This document shows positions 26,062 to 34,804 of a DNA stretch of 64,000 nucleotides, one piece after another. Each line of letters begins with the position of its first letter. The first letter of the stretch is position 1. Position numbers and translations under genes: made by a program. The notes beneath the pieces are model-generated. The model saw only the letters and a program-made list of their open reading frames with translations. It did no database searches and was not told where the DNA came from. The DNA lies in the NCBI GenBank assembly GCA_958412345.1, contig CATYSO010000012.1, positions 3,301 through 67,300 on the forward strand. The letters are read 5' to 3'. Source of the DNA: an uncultured Collinsella sp. GTDB taxonomy: Bacteria > Actinomycetota > Coriobacteriia > Coriobacteriales > Coriobacteriaceae.

Positions 26062-26976
26062 ATGGGTACAGTGAGAAACGCGCGCGTTAACCAGGGCGGC
26101 CCCAAGTGTGCCGGTATCGTGGGCCTGGGCCTCATCGGCGGCAGCTTTGCCCGCGGCTATGCGCAGGCGGGCGTCCGCGTGCTGGCCTGGGATCCCGATG
26201 ACGACGTCATGACGGCAGCCAGCATGGGCACCGTTGCCGGCGAGCTCAACGACGAGACGCTCGGCGAGTGCGACATCATCGTGCTGGCATGCTACCCAGA
26301 GGCCTGCATCGAGTGGCTCGAGGCGCACGCCCAGGCACTCGCCGACGCCACCGATACCGAAGCCATCATGGGCCCCGTGGTCATCGACACCGTGGGCGTC
26401 AAGGGCATCGTGTGCGAGCGCGCCTTTGAGCTCGCCCGCGAGCACGGCTTCTACTTTGTGGGCGCGCACCCCATGGCGGGCACGCAGTTCTCGGGCTATG
26501 CGCACTCCCGCGCCGACCTGTTCCAGGGCGCACCGCTGGTGCTCGTGCCGCCCGCGGTGGACGATGCGCTTAAGCTGGAGCTCTTGGGCCAGGTACGCGA
26601 GATGGTGCGACCCCTGGGCTTTGGCAAGTTCAGCGTGACCAGCGCCGCCGAGCACGACCGCGTGATTGCCTTTACGAGCCAGCTTGCGCACGTGGTGTCC
26701 AACGCCTACGTCAAAAGCCCGACCGCTCAGGTCCACCATGGCTTTTCGGCCGGTAGCTACCGCGACCTCACCCGCGTGGCACACCTCAACCCACAGATGT
26801 GGTCCGAGCTCATGATCGACGACGCTGACGCTCTCGCCTTCGAGATCGACCATCTCATCGAATCGCTCGGCGCCTACAGCCGTGCACTCAAGGACCGCGA
26901 CCAGCGCTATCTGGAGAACCTCCTTGCCGAGGGCGACCGCATTAAGCGCGCGCTCGACGACGAGGCCTCCCACTAG
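26062..26976 (+). CDS. tyrA: Prephenate dehydrogenase
   Basis: Oxidative decarboxylation of prephenate to 4-hydroxyphenylpyruvate for tyrosine. The N-terminal NAD-binding fold shows GLGLIGGSFA at 21-30; the prephenate-site region GAHPMAGTQFSGY follows near 135-147, then the helical dimerisation domain. Length 304, with no ACT domain. Starts 3 bases after the DAHP synthase stop with GGAG inside that gene's end. Confidence 0.93.
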   Translation: MGTVRNARVNQGGPKCAGIVGLGLIGGSFARGYAQAGVRVLAWDPDDDVMTAASMGTVAGELNDETLGECDIIVLACYPEACIEWLEAHAQALADATDTEAIMGPVVIDTVGVKGIVCERAFELAREHGFYFVGAHPMAGTQFSGYAHSRADLFQGAPLVLVPPAVDDALKLELLGQVREMVRPLGFGKFSVTSAAEHDRVIAFTSQLAHVVSNAYVKSPTAQVHHGFSAGSYRDLTRVAHLNPQMWSELMIDDADALAFEIDHLIESLGAYSRALKDRDQRYLENLLAEGDRIKRALDDEASH

Positions 26977-27012
26977 ACCACCCATCACGCCAGGTCGAAA
27001 GGACCGAAGCTT

Positions 27013-28119
27013 ATGGCGATTACCATCGATATCGACACCGCACGCCCCTACCAGGTGCATGTGGGCACGTTTTTGCTGGAGCAGGCGGGCGAGCTCGTGC
27101 GCGCCACCGCCGGCGGCTCGCACGCCGTCATCGTGACGGACACCAACGTAGGTCCGCTCTACCAGATGCCCGTTAAGCAGAGCCTTGAGGCAGCTGGCTA
27201 CGAGGTGAGCATCTGCACCTTCGAGGCCGGCGAGGCCCATAAGCGCGCCGAGACCTACGTTGCCATTTTGGAGTTTGTGGCCGAGCACGAGCTTTCGCGC
27301 TCCGACGTGATCGTGGCGCTCGGCGGCGGCGTCGTGGGCGATGTGGCCGGCTTTGTGGCCGCCACCTACATGCGCGGCTGCAAGTTTGTGCAGATCCCCA
27401 CGAGCCTGCTTGCCATGGTAGATTCTTCGGTGGGCGGCAAGACGGCTATCGACCTGGCTGCCGGCAAGAACCTCGCCGGCGCCTTTTGGCAGCCGAGCGT
27501 TGTTATCGCCGACGTGGGGTGCCTGGCCACCCTCACGCCCGAGCAGTTCGCCGACGGCTGCGGCGAGGTCGTCAAGCACGCCGTGATCGCCGACCCGGAG
27601 CTTTTCGCCGAGCTGGAGAAGACCCCGCTCACGCTGGAGCTGCTCAACCGCGATGTGGCCCGCGTAGCGCTCATCATCGCCCGCAATATCGACATCAAGC
27701 GCGCCGTGGTCGTCGCCGACGAGTACGAAAACAACCAGCGCAAGCTCCTCAACTTTGGACACAGCGCCGGGCACGCCGTCGAGGCCTGCGAGCACTTTGA
27801 GCTGGGACACGGCAACTGCGTGTCGATCGGCATGGGTATCATCACGCGCGCCGCGGCCCTGCACGGCGTCTGCGATACCGCACTGCCCGGTCGTATTGAG
27901 GAACTCTGTGCCCGCCATGGCCTCAAGACCCGCTGCGACCTAGATGCCGATGCCGTCTTTGCCGAGGCGCTCCACGACAAGAAGCGCGCGGGCGACACCA
28001 TCGATCTAGTGATTCCGCACGGCATTGGCCGCTGCAGCATCGACCGCACACCGCTTTCCACTTTCCACGAACTCATTGCCGAGGGCCTCGGCCAGAAGGG
28101 AGACGCATCCGCATGCTAG
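27013..28119 (+). CDS. aroB: 3-dehydroquinate synthase
   Basis: Converts DAHP to 3-dehydroquinate using NAD and a divalent metal. The glycine-rich NAD site GGGVVGDVAGFVAATYMRG, DSSVGGKTAID, the metal-site region GEVVKHAVIADPELF and NFGHSAGHAVE are all present. Length 368, normal for the family. ATG at 27013 follows GAAAGGACC. Confidence 0.96.
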   Translation: MAITIDIDTARPYQVHVGTFLLEQAGELVRATAGGSHAVIVTDTNVGPLYQMPVKQSLEAAGYEVSICTFEAGEAHKRAETYVAILEFVAEHELSRSDVIVALGGGVVGDVAGFVAATYMRGCKFVQIPTSLLAMVDSSVGGKTAIDLAAGKNLAGAFWQPSVVIADVGCLATLTPEQFADGCGEVVKHAVIADPELFAELEKTPLTLELLNRDVARVALIIARNIDIKRAVVVADEYENNQRKLLNFGHSAGHAVEACEHFELGHGNCVSIGMGIITRAAALHGVCDTALPGRIEELCARHGLKTRCDLDADAVFAEALHDKKRAGDTIDLVIPHGIGRCSIDRTPLSTFHELIAEGLGQKGDASAC

Positions 28120-29432
28120 CCCGCATCACCCCGTCCCCACTCAAGGGCACCGTTCCCGCCATCGCGTCCAAGTCGATGGCGCATCGCCTCATCATCTGCG
28201 CCGCGCTCGCCAACGGCGAGACACACGTCACCTGCAACACCACCTGCGCCGACATCGAGGCTACGGTGCGCTGCCTTACGGCACTGGGTGCTCGCATCGA
28301 GACCGTCGAGGACGGCTTCCAGGTCCACCCCACCATGAAGAGTGTTGAGTTTGGCCTGCTCAAGGCCCTTGCCGGCGGCACGCTTGACTGCGGTGAAAGC
28401 GGCTCCACGCTCCGCTTTATGCTGCCTGTCGCCTGCGCGCTGGGCGCAGAAGCAACTTTTGTGGGTCAGGGGCGCTTGGGCGCCCGCCCGCTCTCCCCGC
28501 TCTCGGACGAGATCATCGCCGCCGGCTGCGACCTACAGGGTCTGGGCGGTTTTCCGCTCAAGACGAGCGGCCGCATGCGCCCGGGCACCTTTGTGCTTCC
28601 GGGCAACGTGAGCTCGCAGTACATCTCGGGCCTGTTGCTGGCAGCCCCGCTGCTGGCCCAGCCCTCCTGCGTGCAGGTAACCGGCCTCATCGAGAGCCGC
28701 CCCTACATCAACCTGACGATACAGGCCATGAAGGCCTTCGGCGTCGAGGTCAACGTCGAGCGCATTCCGGCCAAGGACGGCCAGCCCGAGGTCACGAACT
28801 TCCGCGTGAGCAGTGGCTCGTACCGCACGCCCGGCAGCGTTGCTGTCGAGGGCGACTGGTCCAACGCCGCCTTTTGGCTGTGCGCCGGCGCTATCGGCGC
28901 CGACCCCATCACCGTGGAGGGCGTATCCCTGAGCTCCGCGCAGGGCGACCGAAACGTGCTCGCCGCGCTTTCGCGCTTTGGCGCCCGCATCGTGCGCTCC
29001 ACCAACGCCGCCACCGTGCAGTCCGACAAGCTCGCCGGCTTTGAGATGAGCGCCCACGACATTCCTGACCTGGTGCCCGTCATCTCGGCCGTAGCCTCGC
29101 TGGCGCAGGGCCGCACCTTTATCCGCGATTGCGCCCGTCTGCGCATCAAGGAATCCGACCGCCTGGTCACGACCACCCGCGAGCTCACCGCGCTGGGCGC
29201 GCAGGTGCGCATTGCCGGCGATGACCTCATCATCAAGGGCGTCGATGCCTTCACCGGCGGCGAGATCGATTCGCACAACGACCATCGCATCGCCATGATG
29301 GCCGCTATCGCCGCGAGCCGCGCCACCGGCGAGGTCGTGATCCACGGCGCCGAGGCCGTCAACAAGTCCTATCCCGATTTCTTCGACCACTACCGCCTGC
29401 TGGGCGGCAAGGTCACGCTCGGGGAGGAATAG
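28113..29432 (+). CDS. aroA: 3-phosphoshikimate 1-carboxyvinyltransferase (EPSP synthase)
   Basis: Transfers enolpyruvyl from PEP to shikimate 3-phosphate. Two-domain inside-out barrel with LDCGESGSTLRFMLP (PEP-binding loop), the central ISSQYISGLL region (here VSSQYISGLLLAAPLLA) and C-terminal RIKESDRL and DHRIAMM. Length 439. ATG 28113 overlaps the aroB stop by seven bases. The loop sequence ESGST differs from the glyphosate-sensitive NAGTAM pattern of class I enzymes. Confidence 0.95.
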   Translation: MLARITPSPLKGTVPAIASKSMAHRLIICAALANGETHVTCNTTCADIEATVRCLTALGARIETVEDGFQVHPTMKSVEFGLLKALAGGTLDCGESGSTLRFMLPVACALGAEATFVGQGRLGARPLSPLSDEIIAAGCDLQGLGGFPLKTSGRMRPGTFVLPGNVSSQYISGLLLAAPLLAQPSCVQVTGLIESRPYINLTIQAMKAFGVEVNVERIPAKDGQPEVTNFRVSSGSYRTPGSVAVEGDWSNAAFWLCAGAIGADPITVEGVSLSSAQGDRNVLAALSRFGARIVRSTNAATVQSDKLAGFEMSAHDIPDLVPVISAVASLAQGRTFIRDCARLRIKESDRLVTTTRELTALGAQVRIAGDDLIIKGVDAFTGGEIDSHNDHRIAMMAAIAASRATGEVVIHGAEAVNKSYPDFFDHYRLLGGKVTLGEE

Positions 29433-29433
29433 C

Positions 29434-30531
29434 ATGTCCTCGACCTTTGGCAACGTCTTGCACTTAAGCATCTTCGGCCAGTCGCACTCCCCCGCCATCG
29501 GCTGCTCGCTCGATGGCATTCCGGCGGGCATCGCTGTTGACCAGGAGCAGCTGCAGGCCTTCCTCGACCGTCGTGCCCCCGGCCGCGACGAGACCGCGAC
29601 CAAGCGCCGCGAGGCCGACGCCGCCCACATCATCGCCGGTGTGGTCGATGGACATACCACCGGCGCGCCTATCGCCGCGATTATCGAGAACACCAACACG
29701 CGCTCCAAGGATTACTCCGAGCTGCGCCGCAAGCCCCGTCCGGGACATGCGGACTTCCCTGCGCGCGTGAAGTATCACAACATGCACGATGTCGCCGGTG
29801 GCGGGCATTTCTCCGGCCGCCTGACGGCACCCCTGTGCATCGCCGGCGGCATTGCGCTGCAGGCACTCGAGGCCCGCGGCATTAACGTGATGGCGCACGT
29901 CGCGCAGATCGGCGGCATCTCCGACCTGCCGATGGACGATATGGTCTATCGCGAGGCCGACCGCAAGGCGATCCTAACGAACGATCTTCCTTGCATTGAC
30001 GCCGCCGCAGCCGGCCGCATGCGTGAGGAGATCCTAGCCGCGCGCGACGAACTCGACAGCATCGGCGGCATCGTGGAGTGCGGCATTTACGGGCTTCCCG
30101 CAGGCATCGGCGACCCCATGTTCGACGGCATCGAGAACCGCATCGCGCAGATCGCGTTTGGCATTCCCGCCGTAAAGGGCGTGGAGTTTGGCATGGGCTT
30201 TGCCGTGGCCGCTATGCGCGGCAGCGAGAACAATGATCCGTACCGCATCGATGCCGAGACCGGCGAGATCGAGATCGAGTCCAACAACGCCGGCGGCATC
30301 CTGGGCGGTATTTCGACCGGCGCGCCCGTCATGTGGCGCATGGCCGTAAAGCCGACGCCCTCCATTGGCCGCGAGCAGCAGACCGTGGACATGGATGCCA
30401 TGGAAAATGCCGAGCTCTCGGTCCACGGCCGCCACGACCCCTGCATCGTCCCGCGCGCTGTCCCCGTAGCCGAAGCAGCCGCGGCACTCGCCATCTGGGA
30501 TGCCCTCCTAGAAGACGCCGCCCAGCGCTAA
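29434..30531 (+). CDS. aroC: Chorismate synthase
   Basis: FMN-dependent elimination forming chorismate, the branch-point compound. Signatures GQSHSPAIGCSLDGIPAG near the start, RRAPGRDETATKRRE, PRPGHADF and AGGGHFSGRLTA are typical. Length 365. ATG follows AGGAATAGC, one base after the aroA stop. Confidence 0.97.
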   Translation: MSSTFGNVLHLSIFGQSHSPAIGCSLDGIPAGIAVDQEQLQAFLDRRAPGRDETATKRREADAAHIIAGVVDGHTTGAPIAAIIENTNTRSKDYSELRRKPRPGHADFPARVKYHNMHDVAGGGHFSGRLTAPLCIAGGIALQALEARGINVMAHVAQIGGISDLPMDDMVYREADRKAILTNDLPCIDAAAAGRMREEILAARDELDSIGGIVECGIYGLPAGIGDPMFDGIENRIAQIAFGIPAVKGVEFGMGFAVAAMRGSENNDPYRIDAETGEIEIESNNAGGILGGISTGAPVMWRMAVKPTPSIGREQQTVDMDAMENAELSVHGRHDPCIVPRAVPVAEAAAALAIWDALLEDAAQR

Positions 30532-30543
30532 GCACCACCCACC

Positions 30544-30623
30544 CGGTGATTTTTCTGGGACGGGGATTAAAAAATCATTGCGTACCTAATGATTTTTTAA
30601 TCCCCGTCCCAGAAAAATCACCG
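30544..30623. repeat. Perfect 36-base inverted repeat between aroC and pheA
   Basis: Arms 30544-30579 and 30588-30623 are exact reverse complements with an 8-base loop. Each arm holds ATTTTTCTGGGACGGGGATT. A related copy is at 21907-21945. It carries no coding sequence and no target-site duplication that I can see. Confidence 0.95.
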
Positions 30624-30652
30624 CAGCCCCCCTACACGTGAAAGGGGTCCCC

Positions 30653-31798
30653 ATGGACCTTGCTGACATCCGCCAGGCCATCGATGGCATCGACACCACG
30701 CTCCTCAACAGCTTTGTCGAGCGCATGGACATTGCCACCGAGGTCGCCAAGTCAAAAATCGAGATGGGCAAGGCCGTCTTCGACCCCGCCCGTGAGCGCT
30801 CCAAGCTCAACAACCTCGCCAGCCGCGCGCCCGAGCGCTACGAGGCGCAGACCATCACCCTGTTCCGTCTCCTCATGAGCATGAGCAAGGCCGAGCAGCA
30901 GCGCTACATCAACGAGCTCAAGGGCATCACCGTCTCGCAAAAGGCCCACGCCACGGCTGCAGCCTCCGACACGCCCTTCCCTCAAACGGCCACCGTCGCC
31001 TGCCAGGGCGTCGAGGGCGCTTACAGCCAAATCGCCGCGTGCAAGCTCTTCGACGTGCCCGACATCGCGTTTTTCGAGACCTTCGAGGGCGTCATGCGCG
31101 CCGTGCGCGACGGCTTCTGCGAGTTTGGCGTGCTGCCCATCGAGAACTCCACCGCCGGTTCGGTCAACGCCGTCTACGACCTGCTCGCCCAGTTCGACTT
31201 CCATATCGTGCGCTCGCTTCGCCTCAAAATCGACCACAACCTGCTCGTCAAGCCCGGCACCAAGCTTGCGGACGTGCACGAGGTCTACAGCCACGGCCAG
31301 GCCATTGCCCAATGCGCCGGCTTTATCGAGGCGCACGACCTGCACGCCAACAAGTACCCCAACACGGCCATGTCGGCCGAGATGGTCGCCAGCTCCGAGC
31401 GCACCGATGTTGCCGCCATCGCATCGCGCAGCTGCGCGGCACTCTATGGCCTGGAGGTGCTGGAGCCCAACATCCAGGACTCGGACAACAACTACACGCG
31501 CTTTGTCGTCATCAGCCGCGAGCCACGCGTCTACCCCGGCGCCAACCGCACCTCGCTCATGATTACCACGGCCAACGAGCCGGGCGCACTCTATCGCGTA
31601 CTCGAGCGCTTCTACGCACTCAGCATCAACCTCATCAAGCTCGAGAGCCGCCCCATCCCCGGTCGCGACTTTGAGTTTATGTTCTACTTTGACCTGGACT
31701 GCCCCTTTGGCAGCAAGGCCCTCGATGATCTGCTCGATTCCATCAACGACGTGTGCGAGAGCTTCACCTACTTTGGCAGTTACACGGAGGTGCTCTAG
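30653..31798 (+). CDS. pheA: Bifunctional chorismate mutase / prephenate dehydratase (P-protein)
   Basis: Converts chorismate to prephenate and then phenylpyruvate. Order: AroQ-type chorismate mutase (about 1-90, DLADIRQAIDGIDTTLL), prephenate dehydratase (about 105-285, with the catalytic Thr-Arg-Phe in NNYTRFVV) and a C-terminal ACT domain with the phenylalanine-binding ESRP motif, implying feedback inhibition. 381 residues from ATG 30653 behind AAAGGGG; a GTG five codons upstream is the alternative start. Confidence 0.94.
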   Translation: MDLADIRQAIDGIDTTLLNSFVERMDIATEVAKSKIEMGKAVFDPARERSKLNNLASRAPERYEAQTITLFRLLMSMSKAEQQRYINELKGITVSQKAHATAAASDTPFPQTATVACQGVEGAYSQIAACKLFDVPDIAFFETFEGVMRAVRDGFCEFGVLPIENSTAGSVNAVYDLLAQFDFHIVRSLRLKIDHNLLVKPGTKLADVHEVYSHGQAIAQCAGFIEAHDLHANKYPNTAMSAEMVASSERTDVAAIASRSCAALYGLEVLEPNIQDSDNNYTRFVVISREPRVYPGANRTSLMITTANEPGALYRVLERFYALSINLIKLESRPIPGRDFEFMFYFDLDCPFGSKALDDLLDSINDVCESFTYFGSYTEVL

Positions 31799-33049
31799 AT
31801 GACCGATGTCGCCGCAACCCGCCCCTACGGCGTGCTGGGCCGCGTGCTGGGCCACAGCTACACCCCGACCATCTACAAGGAGCTGGCGGGGCTTGAGTAC
31901 GTGCGTTTTGAGCGCGAGCCCGAGGAGCTCGCGGCCTTTATGACGGGCGACGAGTGGGAGGGCACCAATGTTACCATCCCCTACAAGCGCACCGTCATGG
32001 AATACCTGGACGAGCTGAGTCCACTCGCCGAACGCATGGGCAACGTCAACACCATCACGCGCCTGCCCGACGGCCGCCTGCGCGGCGACAACACCGACTA
32101 CTTTGGTTTTCAGTGTCTGGTCGAGGAGTTGGGCGTAGAGGTTGCCGGAAAAAAGACCCTCGTGCTCGGTGCCACCGGCGGCGCCGGCACCACGGCAAGT
32201 ATGGTGCTGGGAGACCTGGGCGCCGTCGTTGTGCCCGTGGGTCGCACGAGCGAGGTCAACTACGACAACATCGCACAGCAGTCCGACGCCACCTTGCTCG
32301 TCAACTGCACGCCCGCCGGCATGTTCCCCCACTGCCCCGACGCGCCTTGTACGCTCGAAGGGCTCGATGCGCTCGAAGGTGTTATCGACATTGTCTACAA
32401 CCCCGCCCGCACGGGCCTGATGCTCGGGGCCGAGCGCCGCGGTATCCCTTGCATCGGCGGCCTACTGATGCTCGTGGCCCAGGCGGCACAGGCTGTCGAG
32501 CGCTACACCGGCCAGGTCACTCCGCGCGAGCGCATTCTGGACGTAACGGAGCGCCTGTCACGCCGCGAACAGAATATCGCGCTGATCGGCATGCCGGGCT
32601 CGGGCAAGACCCGTGTGGGCGAGCAGATTGCCTTGCTCACGGGGCGAGAGCACATTGACCTGGACCGCGCCCTCGAGGAACGCCTGGGCATGCCCTGCGC
32701 CGACTTTATCGTCGAACACGGTGAGCCGGCCTTCCGCGAGCAGGAGACGGCGGCCCTGGCCGATATCTCCAAGCGTAGTGGCTTGGTGCTTTCCACGGGC
32801 GGCGGCGTGGTCACGCGCGACGAGAACTATCCGCTACTGCACCAGAACAGCCAGATCGTGATGCTCAACCGCAAGCTCGACGAACTCGCCCACAAGGGTC
32901 GCCCCATCACCGCCCGCGACGGTATCGACAAGCTGGCCGAGCAGCGCATGCCGCGCTACCGCGCCTGGGCCGACTACATCATCGACTCACGCGACTGCGC
33001 CGCCAACACCGCCCAAGCCCTCCTCGACACCCTCCCATCCGCTCTCTAA
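31799..33049 (+). CDS. Fused shikimate dehydrogenase - shikimate kinase (AroE-AroK)
   Basis: Two consecutive pathway enzymes in one 416-residue chain. Residues 1-255 are shikimate dehydrogenase: HSYTPTIYKEL substrate loop, catalytic Lys63 and Asp100 (NTDYFG), NADP site LVLGATGGAGTT at 121-132. Residues 258-416 are shikimate kinase: Walker A GMPGSGKT at 264-271, DLDRALEE, STGGGVVTR and RMPRYRAWADYII. There is no linker beyond a few charged residues. ATG at 31799 follows the pheA stop immediately. The order in the chain (dehydrogenase then kinase) matches the reaction order. Confidence 0.94.
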   Translation: MTDVAATRPYGVLGRVLGHSYTPTIYKELAGLEYVRFEREPEELAAFMTGDEWEGTNVTIPYKRTVMEYLDELSPLAERMGNVNTITRLPDGRLRGDNTDYFGFQCLVEELGVEVAGKKTLVLGATGGAGTTASMVLGDLGAVVVPVGRTSEVNYDNIAQQSDATLLVNCTPAGMFPHCPDAPCTLEGLDALEGVIDIVYNPARTGLMLGAERRGIPCIGGLLMLVAQAAQAVERYTGQVTPRERILDVTERLSRREQNIALIGMPGSGKTRVGEQIALLTGREHIDLDRALEERLGMPCADFIVEHGEPAFREQETAALADISKRSGLVLSTGGGVVTRDENYPLLHQNSQIVMLNRKLDELAHKGRPITARDGIDKLAEQRMPRYRAWADYIIDSRDCAANTAQALLDTLPSAL

Positions 33050-33051
33050 CC

Positions 33052-33092
33052 AAAACCACCACAAAGGGGACAGGCACCTTTGTGGTGGTTTT
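33052..33092. repeat. REP-like palindrome between aroE-aroK and aroQ
   Basis: Arms AAAACCACCACAAAGG (33052-33067) and CCTTTGTGGTGGTTTT (33077-33092) are exact reverse complements around GGACAGGCA. The GGGGACAGGCACC core resembles dispersed palindromes I recall from many gut bacterial genomes. Confidence 0.85.
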
Positions 33093-33113
33093 CCAATCGC
33101 AAAGGAAGCAACC

Positions 33114-33551
33114 ATGAAAGCACTCGTCATCAATGGTCCCAACCTCAACATGCTTGGCATTCGCGAGCCGGGCATCTATGGCAGCGACAACTACGACCGC
33201 TTAGTGCAGATCTGCCAGGAAGCTGGTGCTGCACAGGGCTTCGACGAGGTCGAGGTTTTCCAGTCCAACCACGAGGGCAGCATCGTCGACAAGATCCAGG
33301 AGGCCTACGGCAAGGTCGACGGCATCGTCATCAACCCGGCGGCCTACACGCACACGAGCGTCGCGATCCTCGACGCACTCAAGGCCGTCGCCATCCCGGC
33401 TGTGGAGGTCCATATCAGCGCCGTCGAAACACGCGAGGACTTCCGCCAGGTAAGCTACGCCCGCCTAGCCTGCTTCGCCACCATCACCGGAGAAGGCCTC
33501 CAAGGCTACGCCCATGCATTGGAGCTGCTGAAAGAGCATCTCGATAAGTAA
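33114..33551 (+). CDS. aroQ: 3-dehydroquinate dehydratase, type II
   Basis: Dehydrates 3-dehydroquinate to 3-dehydroshikimate. The 145-residue dodecameric-type enzyme shows INGPNLNMLGIREPGIYG with catalytic Tyr22, SNHEGSIVDKIQEA, INPAAYTHTSVA and EVHIS with its histidine. ATG follows GGAAGCAACC. Last gene of the aromatic operon. Confidence 0.96.
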   Translation: MKALVINGPNLNMLGIREPGIYGSDNYDRLVQICQEAGAAQGFDEVEVFQSNHEGSIVDKIQEAYGKVDGIVINPAAYTHTSVAILDALKAVAIPAVEVHISAVETREDFRQVSYARLACFATITGEGLQGYAHALELLKEHLDK

Positions 33552-33574
33552 GACCGCAACACTACTGAATAACT

Positions 33575-33611
33575 AATAGTGGGGACGACCAAGTTGGTCG
33601 CCTCCACTATT
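33575..33611. terminator. Bidirectional terminator after aroQ
   Basis: AATAGTGG...CGACCAA pairs with TTGGTCG...CCACTATT (15 pairs plus a mismatched middle). T-rich sequence follows on the plus side, and it lies between the convergent aroQ and acyltransferase genes. Confidence 0.7.
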
Positions 33612-33612
33612 G

Positions 33613-34599
33613 TTAAGCCTTTTTGATTACGTATGCTAGGCCGATATCGCAGGCGCAGCGTACGATTGATGCGAAGAGCCACGATGCTGGCAGCGTCATC
33701 AGCAACGGCATCGTCTGCCAGGGGATAAACCAATCGACCGCGTGGATTGCAAAGATGGCGAGGCTGGCCTGTCCGCAGAACACGAGCGCTCGCTCAAAGG
33801 ACCCCAAAACCGGCATGTCCTTCAGCTTTTCAATCGCCATGGAAACCCAGCACACGCAGTAACTGCCGGCAAGTGCGGCAGCCGTCGCAACCACAAACCC
33901 ATCCACACGACGGCTCGAAAGCTCAAGCCCGCTCAGGGCAGCAAGGGCAAGCCAAGCGACACCGACTCCAATAAACAACAGCGGCTTGCTCACGCTCGGC
34001 TCCAGCTTTCGCTGACGTGCCGTATAGCCTATCCACATCAGCAAGACGATGTAGCAGCTCAGATCCAAATCGAGCGGCAGATAGATACCCAAAAAGCGAG
34101 ACACGCTCAGCCCGCAGAAAGCAATCACAGCACAAACAACACCCTGCCAAACAGCGTCAACCTCGCGGCTATCAAACAACCGCACCAGCGCATTAAACAG
34201 CAGGCGCGACGTAAACAGCGCCGCCAAAAACCACGCCATGCCAACGGCAGCAACGCCAAGCCCAGGTACATCAACACCCGAGGCAAACACGAGCGTCTCA
34301 AGTCCGCCGGCAAGCGCACCGCCCGTCAACGGAGTCCCGCTCATCAAGAACGTCGGCACCTGCCAAGCCAGTGCAAGAACCACATACGGCACCAGCAAAC
34401 GCGACACCGAACCACTCACCAGCTCACGCCACGGCTTTGACCTAAACGTATACCCGGCAAGAATAAAGAACACCGGCATGTGAAACGAGAAGATGGCATG
34501 CCGCAAAGGCGAGGGATTTGGGACGGTATGCCCCACAATGACCAGAATAATTGCAATCCCCTTTGCAATATCTATCCAGTCGAGCCTTTTACTTCCCAT
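33613..34599 (-). CDS. Acyltransferase family 3 membrane protein
   Basis: Polytopic protein of about 328 residues with the OatA/AT3 start LDWIDIAKGIAIILVIVGH and FSFHMPVFFILAGY; the His of VGH is the family's catalytic candidate. About ten membrane segments, no attached SGNH domain. Such enzymes put acetyl groups on surface sugars or peptidoglycan. ATG 34599 follows GAAGGG; the longer frame to 34626 is unsupported. It opens the surface-polysaccharide region. Confidence 0.85.
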   Translation of the reverse strand: MGSKRLDWIDIAKGIAIILVIVGHTVPNPSPLRHAIFSFHMPVFFILAGYTFRSKPWRELVSGSVSRLLVPYVVLALAWQVPTFLMSGTPLTGGALAGGLETLVFASGVDVPGLGVAAVGMAWFLAALFTSRLLFNALVRLFDSREVDAVWQGVVCAVIAFCGLSVSRFLGIYLPLDLDLSCYIVLLMWIGYTARQRKLEPSVSKPLLFIGVGVAWLALAALSGLELSSRRVDGFVVATAAALAGSYCVCWVSMAIEKLKDMPVLGSFERALVFCGQASLAIFAIHAVDWFIPWQTMPLLMTLPASWLFASIVRCACDIGLAYVIKKA

Positions 34600-34632
34600 A
34601 GCGGACCCTTCAAAACAGCAGCACACAAGACG

Positions 34633-34663
34633 AAAAAGCCCGGACCACTAAGCGGTCCGGGCT
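34633..34663 (-). terminator. Terminator of tRNA-Arg(TCT)
   Basis: Perfect ten-base stem AGCCCGGACC/GGTCCGGGCT with seven-base loop and TTTTT on the minus strand, eleven bases past the tRNA CCA end. Confidence 0.9.
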
Positions 34664-34673
34664 TAATAAACGA

Positions 34674-34750
34674 TGGTGCTCCATGGCGGATTCGAACCGT
34701 CGACCTTGGGATTAGAAGTCCCCTGCTCTATCCAACTGAGCTAATGGAGC
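34674..34750 (-). tRNA. tRNA-Arg, anticodon TCT
   Basis: 77 bases with encoded CCA. Acceptor GCTCCAT/ATGGAGC pairs perfectly; anticodon loop CTTCTAA gives TCT for AGA codons; T-loop TTCGAAT. Two weak pairs are seen: the outer anticodon-stem pair (G-A) and one A-C in the T-stem. Confidence 0.93.
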
Positions 34751-34804
34751 AAATAACCGCACGCCCAAGCAAGCGCAAGCCTGTCAGGCGCAAGTAATTA
34801 TAAC

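Noticed and set aside
25048..27918. 956-codon open frame on the minus strand across the DAHP synthase, tyrA and aroB genes
   Set aside because: It mirrors three well-identified genes; its protein is rich in Val, His and Gly with no domain, as expected opposite C/G-ending codons.
30752..32332. 526-codon minus-strand open frame opposite pheA and aroE-aroK
   Set aside because: Same GC-driven artefact; pheA and aroE-aroK carry all catalytic motifs.
34600..34804. tRNA-Arg(TCT) as an integration site for the polysaccharide region
   Set aside because: No integrase and no second copy of the tRNA 3' end was found; the tRNA has its own terminator and looks undisturbed.
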